Origin: Sitta carolinensis
Lineage: Eukaryota; Chordata; Aves; Passeriformes; Sittidae
Assembly (NCBI GenBank): GCA_032173965.1
Contig: JAVUNC010000004.1
Span: 2,990,501 to 3,054,500, forward strand
DNA length: 64,000 nt
Direction: 5' to 3'
In this document: in pieces, positions 36,616-47,522 of the stretch
Numbering within the stretch: position 1 is the first letter of the stretch
How the letters are laid out: the number at the start of each line of letters is the position of its first letter
Notes under the pieces: model-generated
What the model was told of the DNA's origin: nothing
The model's database searches: none
Seen by the model: the letters and a program-made list of their open reading frames with translations, nothing else
Program-made: the position numbers and the translations under genes

Positions 36616-36749
36616 CACATCGTGAAAGCGAAGGATGACAAAGAGGGTGGTCAGGGAAATAAAGTTAATTAAAGCTAAGGCCACTCCACAGGAGCTGAAT
36701 GAAATATTTGCATTGGTTCTCACCTGGCAATAGAACAGCCACTTCTGAC

Positions 36750-37142
36750 TGCAGTGTGTGATCTCTGCAGCCTGGAGGAGGGAAGGATCCAGGGAGAGCT
36801 CAGAGCCCTTCCAGAGCCTAAAGGGGCTCCAGGAGAGCTGGAGAGGGACTGGGGACAAGGCATGCAGGGACAGGACACAGGGAATGGCTTCCCACTGCCA
36901 GAGGGCAGGGATGGATGGGATATTGGGAAGGAGTTCCTGGCTGTGAGGGTGGGAGGCCCTGGCACAGGGTGCCCAGAGAAGCTGTGGCTGCCCCTGGATC
37001 CCTGGCAGTGTCCAAGGTCAGGCTGGATGGGGCTTGGAGCACCCTGGGATAGTGGGAGGTGTCCCTGCCCATGGCAGGGGATGGAACTGGATGATCCCTA
37101 AGAGTCCCTTTCCACCCAAACCATTCCATGATTCCGTGATTT
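36750..37142 (+). mobile_element. CR1 3' fragment
   Basis: GGAAGGATCCAGGGAGAGC to CCATTCCATGATTCCGTGAT. Confidence 0.87.
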
Positions 37143-38334
37143 GTCACTCAAGAAAGTTTTCCATGCAAAGATGGTTAATGGTTGTTTGATTAGGAAAAAA
37201 AATCTTAAAGTGTTTTATGAGATTGCAAGCCAGGATTGTGCCAATTTTAAATATAATAACAAGGGGGGAAACCAGGAAATCAGGAAAATTCTGTCCTAAA
37301 CCCAAAGGACAGGGAACAGCACTTTGGGGCTGAGATGCAGGAGAAGGAGTTAAGAGGAGCATGGAGGGGGGAATCACTGGTGGGGCTACAGCAGGAAATT
37401 TGATCATAAAAAGATCTGGAAAAGGGATGGGAGGGATGGAAAGATGCACGTTTGAGGGTAATAAAGGTGATGGCTGAAGAAGGACTGGCTTGGGTTTGGG
37501 GCTGTGACTCCTGCCCTGGCTGGTGGAATCCAGTGCTGGTGGACATTGTGAGGAAAAATCCGAGTCATTCTCTATGTGCAGGGAATGGCCCCATGTGGGA
37601 TTTTTGGTTGTAGACTGGGAATGCAGGAGCAAGAGAGGACAGGGAGCATCAGCAGCATCACACTGAGCTGTTTGTTAAACCTTGGGAATTCCAGCCAGGC
37701 ATTCTGGGACTCTTCACATGCTCTCTTTTTTATTTTTTTTTTTAAAGTTTTCCCATGTGTTTGCTGTTCCCATGACAGTGAATACCCCTGTGAAAGGAGA
37801 AGGAAGAGCTGGAGGCACCTTGTGACCACTCAGGGAGTAAAACCTGGGATCTGCTGAGCCCTCAGCCTCCGTCTCACCCAGGAAGGATCAGCTGGGAAAA
37901 GCCCTGCTGGGCCATTTTTTTTTTTTTTTTTCTGTTTACACAAAGTGCACTCATCAGAAGGTCCCAGTGTTTAAAAAGAGGCAGTGCAGGCTCTGCCCTG
38001 CTCCCTCTCTGTGGCTGTGAGTGGGTGGCAGTGACAGGGAAGCAGATGGGCACATTAACAGGAATCACTGGGCCAGACATTACCATTCCTCTCTCTCCCA
38101 GGGCAGATGCACTGACTGTCACTACAAGGAAAGACACATCTCTAAAATGTATAGCACCAGGCAATATGGGAACTCCAGATTTGTGGGGAAAGCATTTTTT
38201 TTTTTTTTTTGGCTGCTCTTTGTGGCTTTTTTCCTTTAAAAATGTTTCTGTTGAAGCCTTATTTCACTGAAAATAAGATATAGAGGAAAACAGAGGGGGA
38301 AAAAGGAATCTTACGAGCAGGATCTAAGAAATTG

Positions 38335-38530
38335 CCATGAAATCCTGGAACGGTTTGGGTGGGAAGGACCTTAAAGCTCATCCCATTCCCACTCCCTGCC
38401 ATGGGCAGAGACACTTCCACTGTCCCAGGCTGCCCCAAGCCCTGATCCAACCTGGCCTTGGACACTTCCAGGGATCCAGGGGCAGCCACAGCTGCGTCTG
38501 AGCATCCTGTGCCAGGGCCTCCAGCTTCTA
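38335..38530 (-). mobile_element. CR1 3' fragment
   Basis: TGAAATCCTGGAACGGTTTG to CATCCTGTGCCAGGGCC. Confidence 0.82.
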
Positions 38531-38609
38531 GAAGCAGGACTCAGCAAAACACCCTTTCTTTTGGGGCTGCAATTTATGGGGCTGTGTTAATTGATATTCA
38601 TCACTTCTC

Positions 38610-38720
38610 AGGCACCTGGTGGGATTTTTTGGGGGTGTCCCATGCAGGGCCAGGAGTTGGACTGGGTGATGCTTGTGTGTCCCTTCCAGCTCAGCATAGC
38701 CTGGGATTTCATGAACATTT
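38610..38720 (+). mobile_element. CR1 tail fragment
   Basis: CAGGGCCAGGAGTTGGACTG, then GTGTCCCTTCCAGCTCAG. Confidence 0.65.
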
Positions 38721-38929
38721 CTCAAGTTGCTCTGTTTATGCCAGACAGGAAAGACAAAGGAGGTTTCCTTTTGGTTGTTTTCCCCAAATACCTGCCCTTT
38801 CCAGATGTAGAACACCATGAAAGCTTGACATGAGAGGAGTGAGTGAACAACTGCTTTAAAGTGGGGTGGTTTTGGCTGAAACCCCACAGCAATTCAGGGC
38901 CACTTCATAATTCTACTCCTGCACTTGTT

Positions 38930-39258
38930 CCATTGCTCTGCACAACTCCCTGACAGGATGGGACAGCCAGGGGGGTTGAGCTCTGCTCCCAAGGACAGGA
39001 GGAGAGGAACAGACTCAGGCTGGGCCAGGAGAACTTTAGATTGGATCAGGGACAATTTCTTCATCAAAGGTTATCCAGCCCTGGCACAGCTGCCCAGGGC
39101 AGTGCTGGGTTCCCCATTCCTGGAGGGATTTCAAATCCCTGTGGCTGTGGCACTTGGGGACATGGGGCAGTGGTGGCATTGGCACTGCTGGGATGCTTGG
39201 ACTCGGTGATCTTGGAGGGCTTTTCCAACCTAAACAATTCTGTGATTCTATTGATGCA
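38930..39258 (+). mobile_element. CR1 fragment of the second subfamily
   Basis: GCTCTGCACAACTCCCTGAC to CAATTCTGTGATTCTATTGA. Confidence 0.85.
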
Positions 39259-39259
39259 T

Positions 39260-40466
39260 ATAAACATGAGAGTATCTCTGCTTTCTCATTGTTCCTTTTT
39301 CTCATATGGTTCCTTTTCCAGATTTATTTGGACCCCTGTGAACCCCAATCCTTAAGGCTTTTTTTTAAATGTTTTTCAACCTTTTTTTTTTTTTTTTAAC
39401 TTTTCTTACTGGATTCCATGGTCAAACAAAATGTATTAGGAGGGAAATACAAGTGATAACTGAGGGAGATCCCTCTGCTGAAATTTCTGCAGTAATTTCA
39501 GGGTACCAAGACACAAAAATCATTCAAATACGTGGGCTCAAACACACCAAATCCAATCCTGGATCAGTGGGACAGAGAACATCCTGAAAGGGATTGTTAA
39601 CAGTGCCCTAATTCAACAATTCTAAGATTCCTCCAGAGCTGGTGAGAAGGGATTTTGGCAACACCAGAACCACTGGGAGGTCAGAGCTGCTGCTGCCAGA
39701 GGTGTGCCACATTCCTCAAATTGTGTCTTTTTAGGAATGACCAGTGGGAAACCCAAACTGCTGCTCTTCAGTCCTGTTCCTCATCTGCTGGATCTTGGTC
39801 CTGTGTTCCTCTTCACCTTTCCCAGTATCCATTCTCCATCCAAGACCAGCAGAGGTGCCTGGAAATGGCTTTACTCCATGTATTTGCTGGAGGACAAGGA
39901 GATGGGATCTGCCTCCTGGCCAGTGAGGCTTAATCCCATTTCAGGAGCTTCTGAGCACCTTCTGGTCATCCCTGAGTGGTCTCTCCCTGCTTCTTTTAAG
40001 GTCCCTCTGTTTGCATTTTTCCCTCTCACCAATCCCTGCTTTATTTCATCATGTTTCCTTAAAATTCTTAGGTTTCTCCAACCTGTGGCCCTTTTTTTTC
40101 CCCTTCGAAGCAAGGAAGATGCTGAAGAGAGTTTGAGACCTTCCCCCATCCTTCCCTCTCATTCCCCAGCTGTGGCCACGACACTTCTGCCAGGATCTCC
40201 AATGAACACTGATTTTTTTGAGCCCCAGGACCCCTCCCACCCATGGGATTTGCTGTGAGGCTCAGTGGGGACAGGGACAGCCAGGAGGGTGTTGGTCCAA
40301 CCTCACCTTTGCCACCCAGCATTGCCTGAACTCCCTGTGGGAAACAGAGGGGGAAAATACATCTCCTTAACACTTTCACTGTGAAATTTGTGGAAAAGAA
40401 CAATGAGACACGATGCCAACAGGTTTTTGTGGCTGTCCTAAAGCTTTAAATGATGACCACACAACA
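39260..40466. other. Intergenic left of the second OvoDA gene
   Basis: No exon recognised. The right end coincides with the breakpoint of duplicated block A. Confidence 0.5.
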
Positions 40467-40491
40467 AATTACATTTCCTTTTTTTCTTTGT

Positions 40492-40497
40492 TTTATT
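40492..40497 (-). terminator. Polyadenylation signal of the second OvoDA gene
   Basis: AATAAA on the minus strand about 100 bp past the stop, matching the first OvoDA copy. Confidence 0.6.
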
Positions 40498-40596
40498 TGT
40501 TGAGAGGAGGGGATGACAATGGGGTCAGACAGCTGGGAATCTGCTCCCAAGGCCACCACGGTGCCTCCTCTTCTCCAGGTGTTCCCTTTTCAGCTC

Positions 40597-42071
40597 CTAT
40601 TTCCCCTTCCAGATGGTTGGGATGCAGCACAAGTACTTGCAGTCGGTAGAGGTGTATTTCAAATCCATCCCGTGGCACTTTGGGGAGCAGTACCCCACAG
40701 GGGCACAGGTCTTCCTGACCTTCCCATAACCTGCAAGAGGGGAGGGAGAGTGGTTGTTCCTCATTTCTGTTCCCCATGTCCCCATCTCTGTTCCCCATGT
40801 CCCCATCTCTGTTCCCCATGTCCCCATGTCCCCATCTCTGTTCCCCATGTCCCAGTTTCTCCATTTCCCCATGTCCCCATCTCTGTTCCCCATTTCTCCA
40901 TCTCTGTTCCCCATTTCCCCATGTCCCCATCTCTGTTCCCCATGTCCCCATCTCTGTTCCCCATTTCCCCATGTCCCCATCTCTGTTCCCCATTTCCATG
41001 CCCCCCAGCCCCTCCCAGTCACAGTGGGCAGCAGGATCAGACCCTGTCCATAGGGATGTGCTGCTCCATCCCCTCATGTGTCCAAGACTCCTTCCCAAGC
41101 CCAACCCCAGAGCTGGAAGGGCCCTTGAAGGGCCCAAAGAAGCTCCCTGTGCACCTCCCTCCGCTTCTGGTGGTTACAGGGCCACTGGATGACCCTGGTG
41201 CACTTTGGGAAAGATTGGAGAGCATCTCAAAACACCCCAAAACCAAAATTCATGAAGATGTTCCTCAGGGCAAGGCTTCATCAAGTGCCAGGCACCAGGG
41301 TGAGAAGCTGCTGGCCTGAAATAGCTGGGAAATGATGTCCAAAGTGAAGGAGTATTGGAATGGGAACCCTTCTGAGCCCCAAATTTACATTTGTGTCATT
41401 GAAGAGGGAGGTGAGAACCAGAACAGAAAGGATGTCTGAGCACTACACATCAAAAATGTGAGGGAGCTTGACCCTGAAGGTATTGCCAGAAGTAGTCTGG
41501 CATAAAAACTGGCATCAAGCAGAGGAAAGTTCCAGAAGGCTTGTGTCTCTGAAAATGACATCCAGCCTGCTTGGTGCTTCATGATTGAAACAATTACACC
41601 AGCACACAGCTCGCCTTAACTGAGGTGTCAAAAACATCCAAAACATCCTAAATGCGCCTCTTACAGTACTTAAAAGTGATTTTTTTTCTTTTTTTTGGTA
41701 AAGACTCATTTGTATAAAAATAGATCCCCATGTAAGACAACCTGGGGTAACGAAACCCTAAAATCATAGAATCACAAAAACAAAGAATCATGAAATCATG
41801 GAATCATGAAATCAAAGAGCCATCGAGTGGCCTGGTTGGGAGGACACACAGATGCACACCCAAAGGCTCAGGGACATTTGTGTGGCTATCAAAGTCACGC
41901 TCTAAAGCCAGCAGGGCTGTGTCTCCTGCAGCTCCTGTGGCCCAGGCTGACCCTCCTCATTGTGCTTTTTCCCCCATACCCAGCTCACATTCCCACACAA
42001 TTCCCCCTCTTACCTGGGGCAGCCATGGAGACCAGGAGGAAGGCAGCAAGGAGCAGGTAGAGGAATCTCAT
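40597..42071 (-). CDS. OvoDA-like: Ovodefensin, OvoDA (gallin-type), second copy
   Basis: Secreted gallin-type ovodefensin. Exon 1 is 42071-42014 (58 nt) with signal peptide MRFLYLLLAAFLLVSMAAP and a phase-1 CCAG/GTAAG donor. The intron is 1283 bp. Exon 2 is 40730-40597 and encodes 43 residues plus TAG, for 63 residues in total. Spacing is C-X5-C-X3-C-X11-C-X3-CC, with GYCSPKC and the tail IPTIWKGK. Compared with the copy at 27173, exon 2 differs at 2 of 134 bases, both amino-acid changing. The signal exon differs at about 15 of 58. The homogenised part also includes the 3' UTR and the intron minisatellite, which has about twice the units. The gene is intact and a TATA box is present. It sits divergently beside the OvoDB relic at 45157. 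Confidence 0.92.
40768..41003. repeat. 21-bp minisatellite in the second OvoDA intron
   Basis: Same CCCCATGTCCCCATCTCTGT-type unit as in the first copy, with about eight recognisable units plus variants. Open frames of over 200 codons on both strands come from the period being a multiple of three. Confidence 0.85.
41760..41830 (-). mobile_element. CR1 terminal repeat remnant in the second OvoDA intron
   Basis: Stuttered (G)AATCATGAAATC words, an expanded form of the 8-bp CR1 end, followed by little recognisable body. Confidence 0.5.
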
Positions 42072-42074
42072 GGC

Positions 42075-42570
42075 TGGAGTGGAGCTGGGATCTCAGCTGG
42101 AGTAGGAGGAGCCGGAGCTGGGCGCTGTGAGCGGCACGGCTGGGGATCCTGGGATTTATAGGGCAGAGAGGTGGGTCTGGGGGAGGTCCTGCTGCTCAGG
42201 CCACCTCTCATGGGTCACGGCATGGCCACCAGCCCCTCCACCCTGCCGGCAAAACACTGCTCTCCCCAGAGCTGGTATCAGCCCCTGATCCAAAGGAAAA
42301 CCGTGGAGTGTGACAGGAGCGGACGGGGAGCAGATGGAACAGATGTCCTGGGGCAGAGGGACCTCGAAGGGAACAAGATCAGTATCACGGGCCTTTCCCA
42401 ACCTTTGGCAGGGATGCAGCAGGGCTGGGATGTGGCCAGGATGCACTGACAGCTCTGCCTCTGCTGTCTAGAGCTGTCCCCACACGGGCTGGACACGCTG
42501 AGACACCGTGTCCATGTGTCACCCTCCTGGGAACCATGACTGCAAACTCTTCTGGAAAATTCAGCAGACA
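42075..42570. repeat. Upstream homology block of the OvoDA genes, copy 2
   Basis: Promoter and upstream sequence of the second OvoDA gene, diverged but alignable with 28700-29250. Confidence 0.65.
42154..42160 (-). promoter_or_regulatory. TATA box of the second OvoDA gene
   Basis: TATAAAT on the minus strand, about 83 bp upstream of the ATG. Confidence 0.7.
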
Positions 42571-43404
42571 CCACATTCCCTGCAGCCTCATCTGCTGTCC
42601 CCTCTCCCCTCTTGAAGGGCAGGAGCCCTGGAGCTGGGAGCCTTTTCTCAGGAAGAGCTGACTACTTGCATACACTTTGATCAGCCCCTCTTCCCCACAA
42701 ACCCTCTGGAGAGCTCCAGAGGTTGGAATGTGTTCAATTTCTGGGTGAGCATGGCCTGATCCCCGCTGTCAGGGGTGCTCTGGTGCCAACAGAAGGTAAT
42801 TCAGGGCAGGGAAATGAGAACTGACTGCAAGGAGTCTGGAGGCAGAAGGATCTCAGCACTGAGTGGCAGCTTCAGCAGATGGCAAACGAGACTGGCTCAG
42901 TGATGGCAAACTGATTTTCACCTTTCAGGAATGAGACATTCCCAAAGAGCACCCAGAGAAAAAAAAAGAAATAAACCAAACAAACCAGTGCCCAGAAGCA
43001 GGAAAAGTGTGTGGTTTGTTTGCTGGAATGGATGCTGATAGAAACTGGGGTGGTTTTGAGGTAGTTTTGAGGGTGCTTCATGCTGCAAACTGTGCTGGTG
43101 TCCCTCTCTGCACATGCAGAAAAGAGGTACAGAGGATGGCAGGGAGGGTGGTGAGAGCTGGGGACTTACCCCAGGCAGAAAGAGTAATTAGCCTGGGAAC
43201 TTCCCCTGTAGAGGGAGAGGAGGATGTGGGAATGTGTGACAGCACTGTTTAAAAAGTGCCCTAAAAAGAGAGATTCCCCTTCCAGGACCAGGGATTCTGG
43301 ATTCCCCCTTCCAGAACCAGGGAAGCAGATGACACATAAGAATCTGATGCACTGAGCTAAAGAATTGTTCTTTCCCACTGCCCACAGTGGTGCAACTCAC
43401 TGTG

Positions 43405-43665
43405 CCACTGACAGCAGCTAAACAGGAGAGGTTTAGGTTGGATATTAGGAACAATTCCTTCATGGAAAGGGCTGTCCAGCCCTGGCACAGCTGCCCAGGG
43501 CAGTGATGGAATCTCCATCCCTGGAGGGGTTTAAAAGCCCTGTGGCTGTGGCACTTGGGGACCCGGGGCAGTGGTGGCCTTGGCAGTGCTGGGGGAAGGG
43601 TTGGATTCAATGGTCTTATAGGTCTTTTCCAAACCTAGATGATTCTAAGATCCTGTGATTCCATG
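43405..43665 (+). mobile_element. CR1 fragment of the second subfamily
   Basis: AGGTTTAGGTTGGATATTAG to AGATCCTGTGATTCCATGG. Confidence 0.82.
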
Positions 43666-44049
43666 GTGTGCTTTGCCCTTCTGTGAGTGACTTCTTAACA
43701 AATCACCTGTCCTGGCACAAGATGCTGCCTCTCCCCACTGGTAAGAATTTTAACACAGCCCTGGCCATGATTTTTTCTCAAAGCCACTCAAGACATTGGC
43801 AAACACAATTCCCACTGCCCCTCCAGTGTCTCCATGAGAGAGGCCTGATTTCCACTGGGACTGGGACCTGGTCACCCTGCTTGGAGTGGAAGAGATTTAA
43901 TATTGTGGTTATCAGCAGATGACCACTGACATCAGAGCCAGGGAGTGGGGCATGGAACTGTTCAGCTGCCAACAAAGCTGCCACCACCACTGTGTTTTAT
44001 CAAAAATGCATGGGACCACAGTGTCCAAGGAATGCCACGGAGCTGCTCC

Positions 44050-44445
44050 AGGGCTGGGGCCCCTCTGCTCTGGAGCCAGGCTGGGAGAGTTGGGGGTGAT
44101 CACCTGGAGAAGAGAAGGATCCAGGGAGAGCTCAGAGCCCCTTGCGGAGCCTAAAGGGGCTCCAGGAGAGCTGGAGAGACTTGGGACAACAGATGGAGGG
44201 ACAGGACAAGGCTTAAACTGAAGGATGGTGGGTTTGAATTGGATATTAGGAAGGAATTCATGGCTACGAGGCCCTGGCACAGGTTTCCCAGAGAAGCTGT
44301 GGCTGCCCCTGAATCCCTGGAAGTGTCCAAGGCCAGGTTGGATGGGGCTTGGAGCAACCTGGGATAGTGGGAGGTGTCCCTGCCCATGGCAAGGGTGGAA
44401 CTTAATGGTCTTTAAGGTCCCTTCCCACCCAAACCATTCTGTGGT
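44050..44445 (+). mobile_element. CR1 3' fragment
   Basis: CCCTCTGCTCTGGAGCCAGG to CCCACCCAAACCATTCTGTG. Confidence 0.87.
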
Positions 44446-45049
44446 CACAATCTCAGTTCTTCCAGATTTTTGCTGTGGATCACATTTTCTCAGTCCTGTA
44501 ACTGTCTCAGCCCTGAGCTCTCTCCAACTATTCCACCTCCCCTTGCAGCCTGATCCTCTTAGCAGCAAACAGCACCACCTGGAATTCTAATTCAGAATAG
44601 TAAATGAATTAACTGATGTGCCTGACACGTGAGAAACCTAGTGGTTATTTTCATAGAAAGAATAATTCCTGCCTTTTCCAGAAGAGAACAGGATGACGTT
44701 GTCCCAGTGCGTGCCCACTGCAGCCCCACATCTTTCCTGCAGAATCCCTGAATTGCCAGATATTGCTTATTCCAGCTTCTCCACCAACTGTTCCTGTCTC
44801 TTCCAAAAAAAGAGAGGCCAATCCCAAGTGCCCTCCAGAACAGAGCAGCCCCTTTCAGCCTATTTGCAAATTCAGAAAGGAGGAGCTTTATTCCATTATG
44901 GAATTTTTTAATGGAGACCCTGGATGGTTCAGGACTTAGAACAGCCTTCTGAGAAGTGCTTCTACCATCACCATGGTAACTGGAAATTTGTTAACTCCTG
45001 CTCATAAACCATTATATCCTTCATTTCCTTTAGGCCATGATCAATACCA

Positions 45050-45067
45050 GAAAAAAAAAAAAAAAAA
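45050..45067 (+). repeat. Short poly-A run
   Basis: About 17 A residues just left of the OvoDB relic. Confidence 0.9.
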
Positions 45068-45286
45068 GAAACAAACTCAAAATTGAGACAAAACACCCAG
45101 AAAAATGAATGTGATAAAAATGTTGTAGAGAACCACATTTGGGAGAGGCCCTTGAGGATCCTCAGTGCCAGAGCACTGGTCAGGGTTGGATGCTCCATAA
45201 AACCATTCCCCAGCATGGATCTGATACCCCATTGTGCCGATGGAGCACGGGCCTGGCTGCCAGGGGCCTTTGTGAGAGGGCCCAGC

Positions 45287-45300
45287 AGGTCAGGGTGACA
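45287..45300 (+). promoter_or_regulatory. ERE-like palindrome in the duplicated promoter
   Basis: AGGTCA-GGG-TGACA, the counterpart of the element at 32812. Retention in a dead gene copy may only reflect recent duplication. Confidence 0.35.
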
Positions 45301-45440
45301 CTGCTCAGCCTGGAGAGCAAACAACAGCTCCAGGGAGATGGTTTGAGTCGTCTCCAGGCACAAATGTTTCTGGTTTTGTTGTTTCGTGAGCACTGCTCTG
45401 TGCTCCCAGCACAGCAAGAGCTCCCCTGGCCTTGCAGGCA

Positions 45441-45650
45441 TTAGGTTGGAGACGGGGGGAAATGCTGTCACTGAAAGGGTGGTCAGGCCCTGGAATGGGC
45501 TCCAGATCTTGGAATTGTTCAAAAAAAAGCATGTAAAGGTGGTGCTTATGGACGTGGGTCAGTGATGTCCCTGGCACTGCTGGAGAAGGATTGGACTGGA
45601 TGGCCTTAGAGGGATTTTCCAACCTCAGTGCTTCCATGAGTCTGTTTTCC
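45441..45650 (+). mobile_element. CR1 fragment inserted at the relic OvoDB start codon
   Basis: TTAGGTTGGAGACGGGG to CCTCAGTGCTTCCATGAGTC, of the second CR1 subfamily. It separates the relic 5' UTR from the relic signal exon end. Confidence 0.75.
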
Positions 45651-45699
45651 ACACTGTTCTGCTTTTCCCTCGTTTTCCTCCATGCCCACCCAGGTAACA

Positions 45700-46548
45700 C
45701 AGCAGCTGGGGAGCTGGAGAGGATGGAGAGACCTGGAAGGACCAAATCAGGAATTGTCACCTCCAGAGTCACCTCATTGGGACACCCTGCAGTGACACAG
45801 CCTTGAACACAAACTCCACTGGCCAGAAACTCTCCAGGAAACTGGAGAAAGTCTCTTCCCACCTTCTCCCCTGTCACTCCTTTATCCCCTTTCCAGATTT
45901 CTCCATTCCTTTTGTCTTTTTTATGCCTCCATCCAGCTATTGTCCATATCCAATGATTGTACCTACATGTTCATACCCTCACAGCTTCCTTCTTCATTCT
46001 TTGCTTTTCCCTTTTTCTTTCCACTTTATGTTTTTCTGTCTTCCATCACCACTGCAGGGAAATAACCCTGCTCATTTCTGCTGTTGACCATTCATAACCT
46101 TTTAGGAAGAGTAATTCCATTTACTGGAATTCTGAAGGAAAATAAATCATTACACTGATCTTTACACTGCTGTTGAGCAGTGGGTTTTTTCTTCTTGACA
46201 AGAAACTGGGTGGGGTTTTTTTTTAAGACGCAGAGTTTGTTTTGTAGAAATTGAATGTATTTGTTCCTACAAATGTTCAGCAGGAAATCCCTCCTTCTAG
46301 CTCTTCACATTCAAATTCAAGCAACCACCACCAATCATTGCTGGTGTTGTCTCATCTTTTCTGGATGCAAAATCAACACCTAAAATCTCTTCCTTTGAGT
46401 TAAGGAGCAGGGAAGGTGAGTCTGGATCAGCTGAGAAATACCCAAAATAAAAACAGTGCTGGGAGATGCTGAAGCCCTTTGCATCACAGGAGAAAGAGCA
46501 GAGCTGGAGAAAATCCAGCAGAGGAGAGGAAGGATCTGTGTTCCTTCA

Positions 46549-46595
<47 letters not shown>

Positions 46596-47522
46596 ACTGT
46601 ATTTTTGAATGGGATATGATCCAGCCTTGATGCATTTTGGGGTTTTTTAATCCCAGAAATTCTAGAACCATTTTTCCCCAGGCAGATCTGTGGCTCTGCA
46701 CAGATGTTTCCATTGGGCTCATTTCTTCCCCTGGCACATGCAGTGACCTCTGTGGTCCTTGTGGCATTGACACGAGCTGAACCTGGCACCAGTAAATGAA
46801 TATTTTCAAACATGGCAACAACAAATGTCTAGTCTATCCTCCTGATGTACATCTGGGATTATTTTCCCTCATTTTTCACCTCTCAATTGTGGTGCCCCTT
46901 TCCCACGGCTCTTGGTTCATTCAACACAGGAAAGGGAAAGGCAAAGGGGCGAATGGCTCAGACAGGGAAACAGCAAAGGAACTGTGATCTCTTCACTCTC
47001 CTCTGGCTCTTTCCAGTTAAAAATCTGAAGCCAGGTCCTTGGCATGTCTCTCAGGTGAGCTCTGTGCTGTGCAGCAGGAAGATGGCACAAGCATGGCCTG
47101 CTTTGGCCATCCCCATGGGATTAAATTGCTCCAAAACAGTGGAGTTCTACCCAAATACTGGCTGTGGCCTTTGGTCCAGAGCCAGTCCAGAACTTGCATT
47201 TGAGATCTGGTGAACCTGCTGGTTGTCCTGGGCACAGCAGCTCCTGGGGCTGTGCCAATCCTTTGGGAAAATGGCACAGTTTAAATTGGGGGGTGGGAGA
47301 TCCCTAGGGCAGCTCCAGATCACAGCAGCTCTCAGGATTACAGCAAGAAAGAGGAATAAATGGAATCAGAACTCCTGGAGTTCAGAACTAGTGGAACTGA
47401 ATTTGTGGTGAAAATTTTCCCTGGTGAGGAATATCCAGTCATGAGCTGAAAACCTCCAGGCAATGAAGACATCACCACTTCTGTTATTATTGAATCTCTC
47501 TTTTAATAACTGAAGTTTCTTT
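45700..47522. other. Sequence past the OvoDB relic, no second exon found
   Basis: Searched by eye for a six-cysteine exon on the plus strand without success. Contains the poly-A run at 46547. Confidence 0.5.
46547..46593 (+). repeat. Poly-A homopolymer of about 45 nt
   Basis: Pure A run after CCTTCAC. Confidence 0.95.

Larger units (their letters stand above)
40467..41080. repeat. Duplicated block A, copy 2 (OvoDA exon 2 plus flanks)
   Basis: Partner of 27044-27535. It is longer only because the minisatellite has expanded. Beyond 41080 the homology continues in diverged form to about 41310. Confidence 0.88.
45157..45693 (+). pseudogene. OvoDB relic: duplicated promoter with a CR1-broken signal exon
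   Basis: 45157-45345 is a near-identical copy of the upstream block of the OvoDB gene at 32991, with about 150 bp deleted. What follows aligns more loosely with that gene's 5' UTR: the CCCCTGGCCT stretch near 45423 matches its sequence just before the ATG. At the expected start codon the base triplet is ATT (45440). A plus-strand CR1 of about 210 bp then intervenes. After it, 45651-45693 is a pyrimidine-rich stretch ending CCACCCAG/GTAAC, which resembles the end of the signal exon and its phase-1 donor. No TATA box and no second exon were found. The promoter copy is certain; the exon part is inference. Confidence 0.5.

Noticed and set aside
40513..41319. 268-codon open frame (and the 222-codon one at 27089-27757)
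   Set aside because: Antisense reading of OvoDA exon 2 and the 21-bp minisatellite, whose period keeps frames open.
45636..45693. Apparent 19-codon signal peptide starting with an ATG at 45636
   Set aside because: That ATG comes from the degenerate CR1 tail (CTTCCATGAGTC). It was not scored as a functional gene start; only the donor-proximal stretch is kept as part of the pseudogene.
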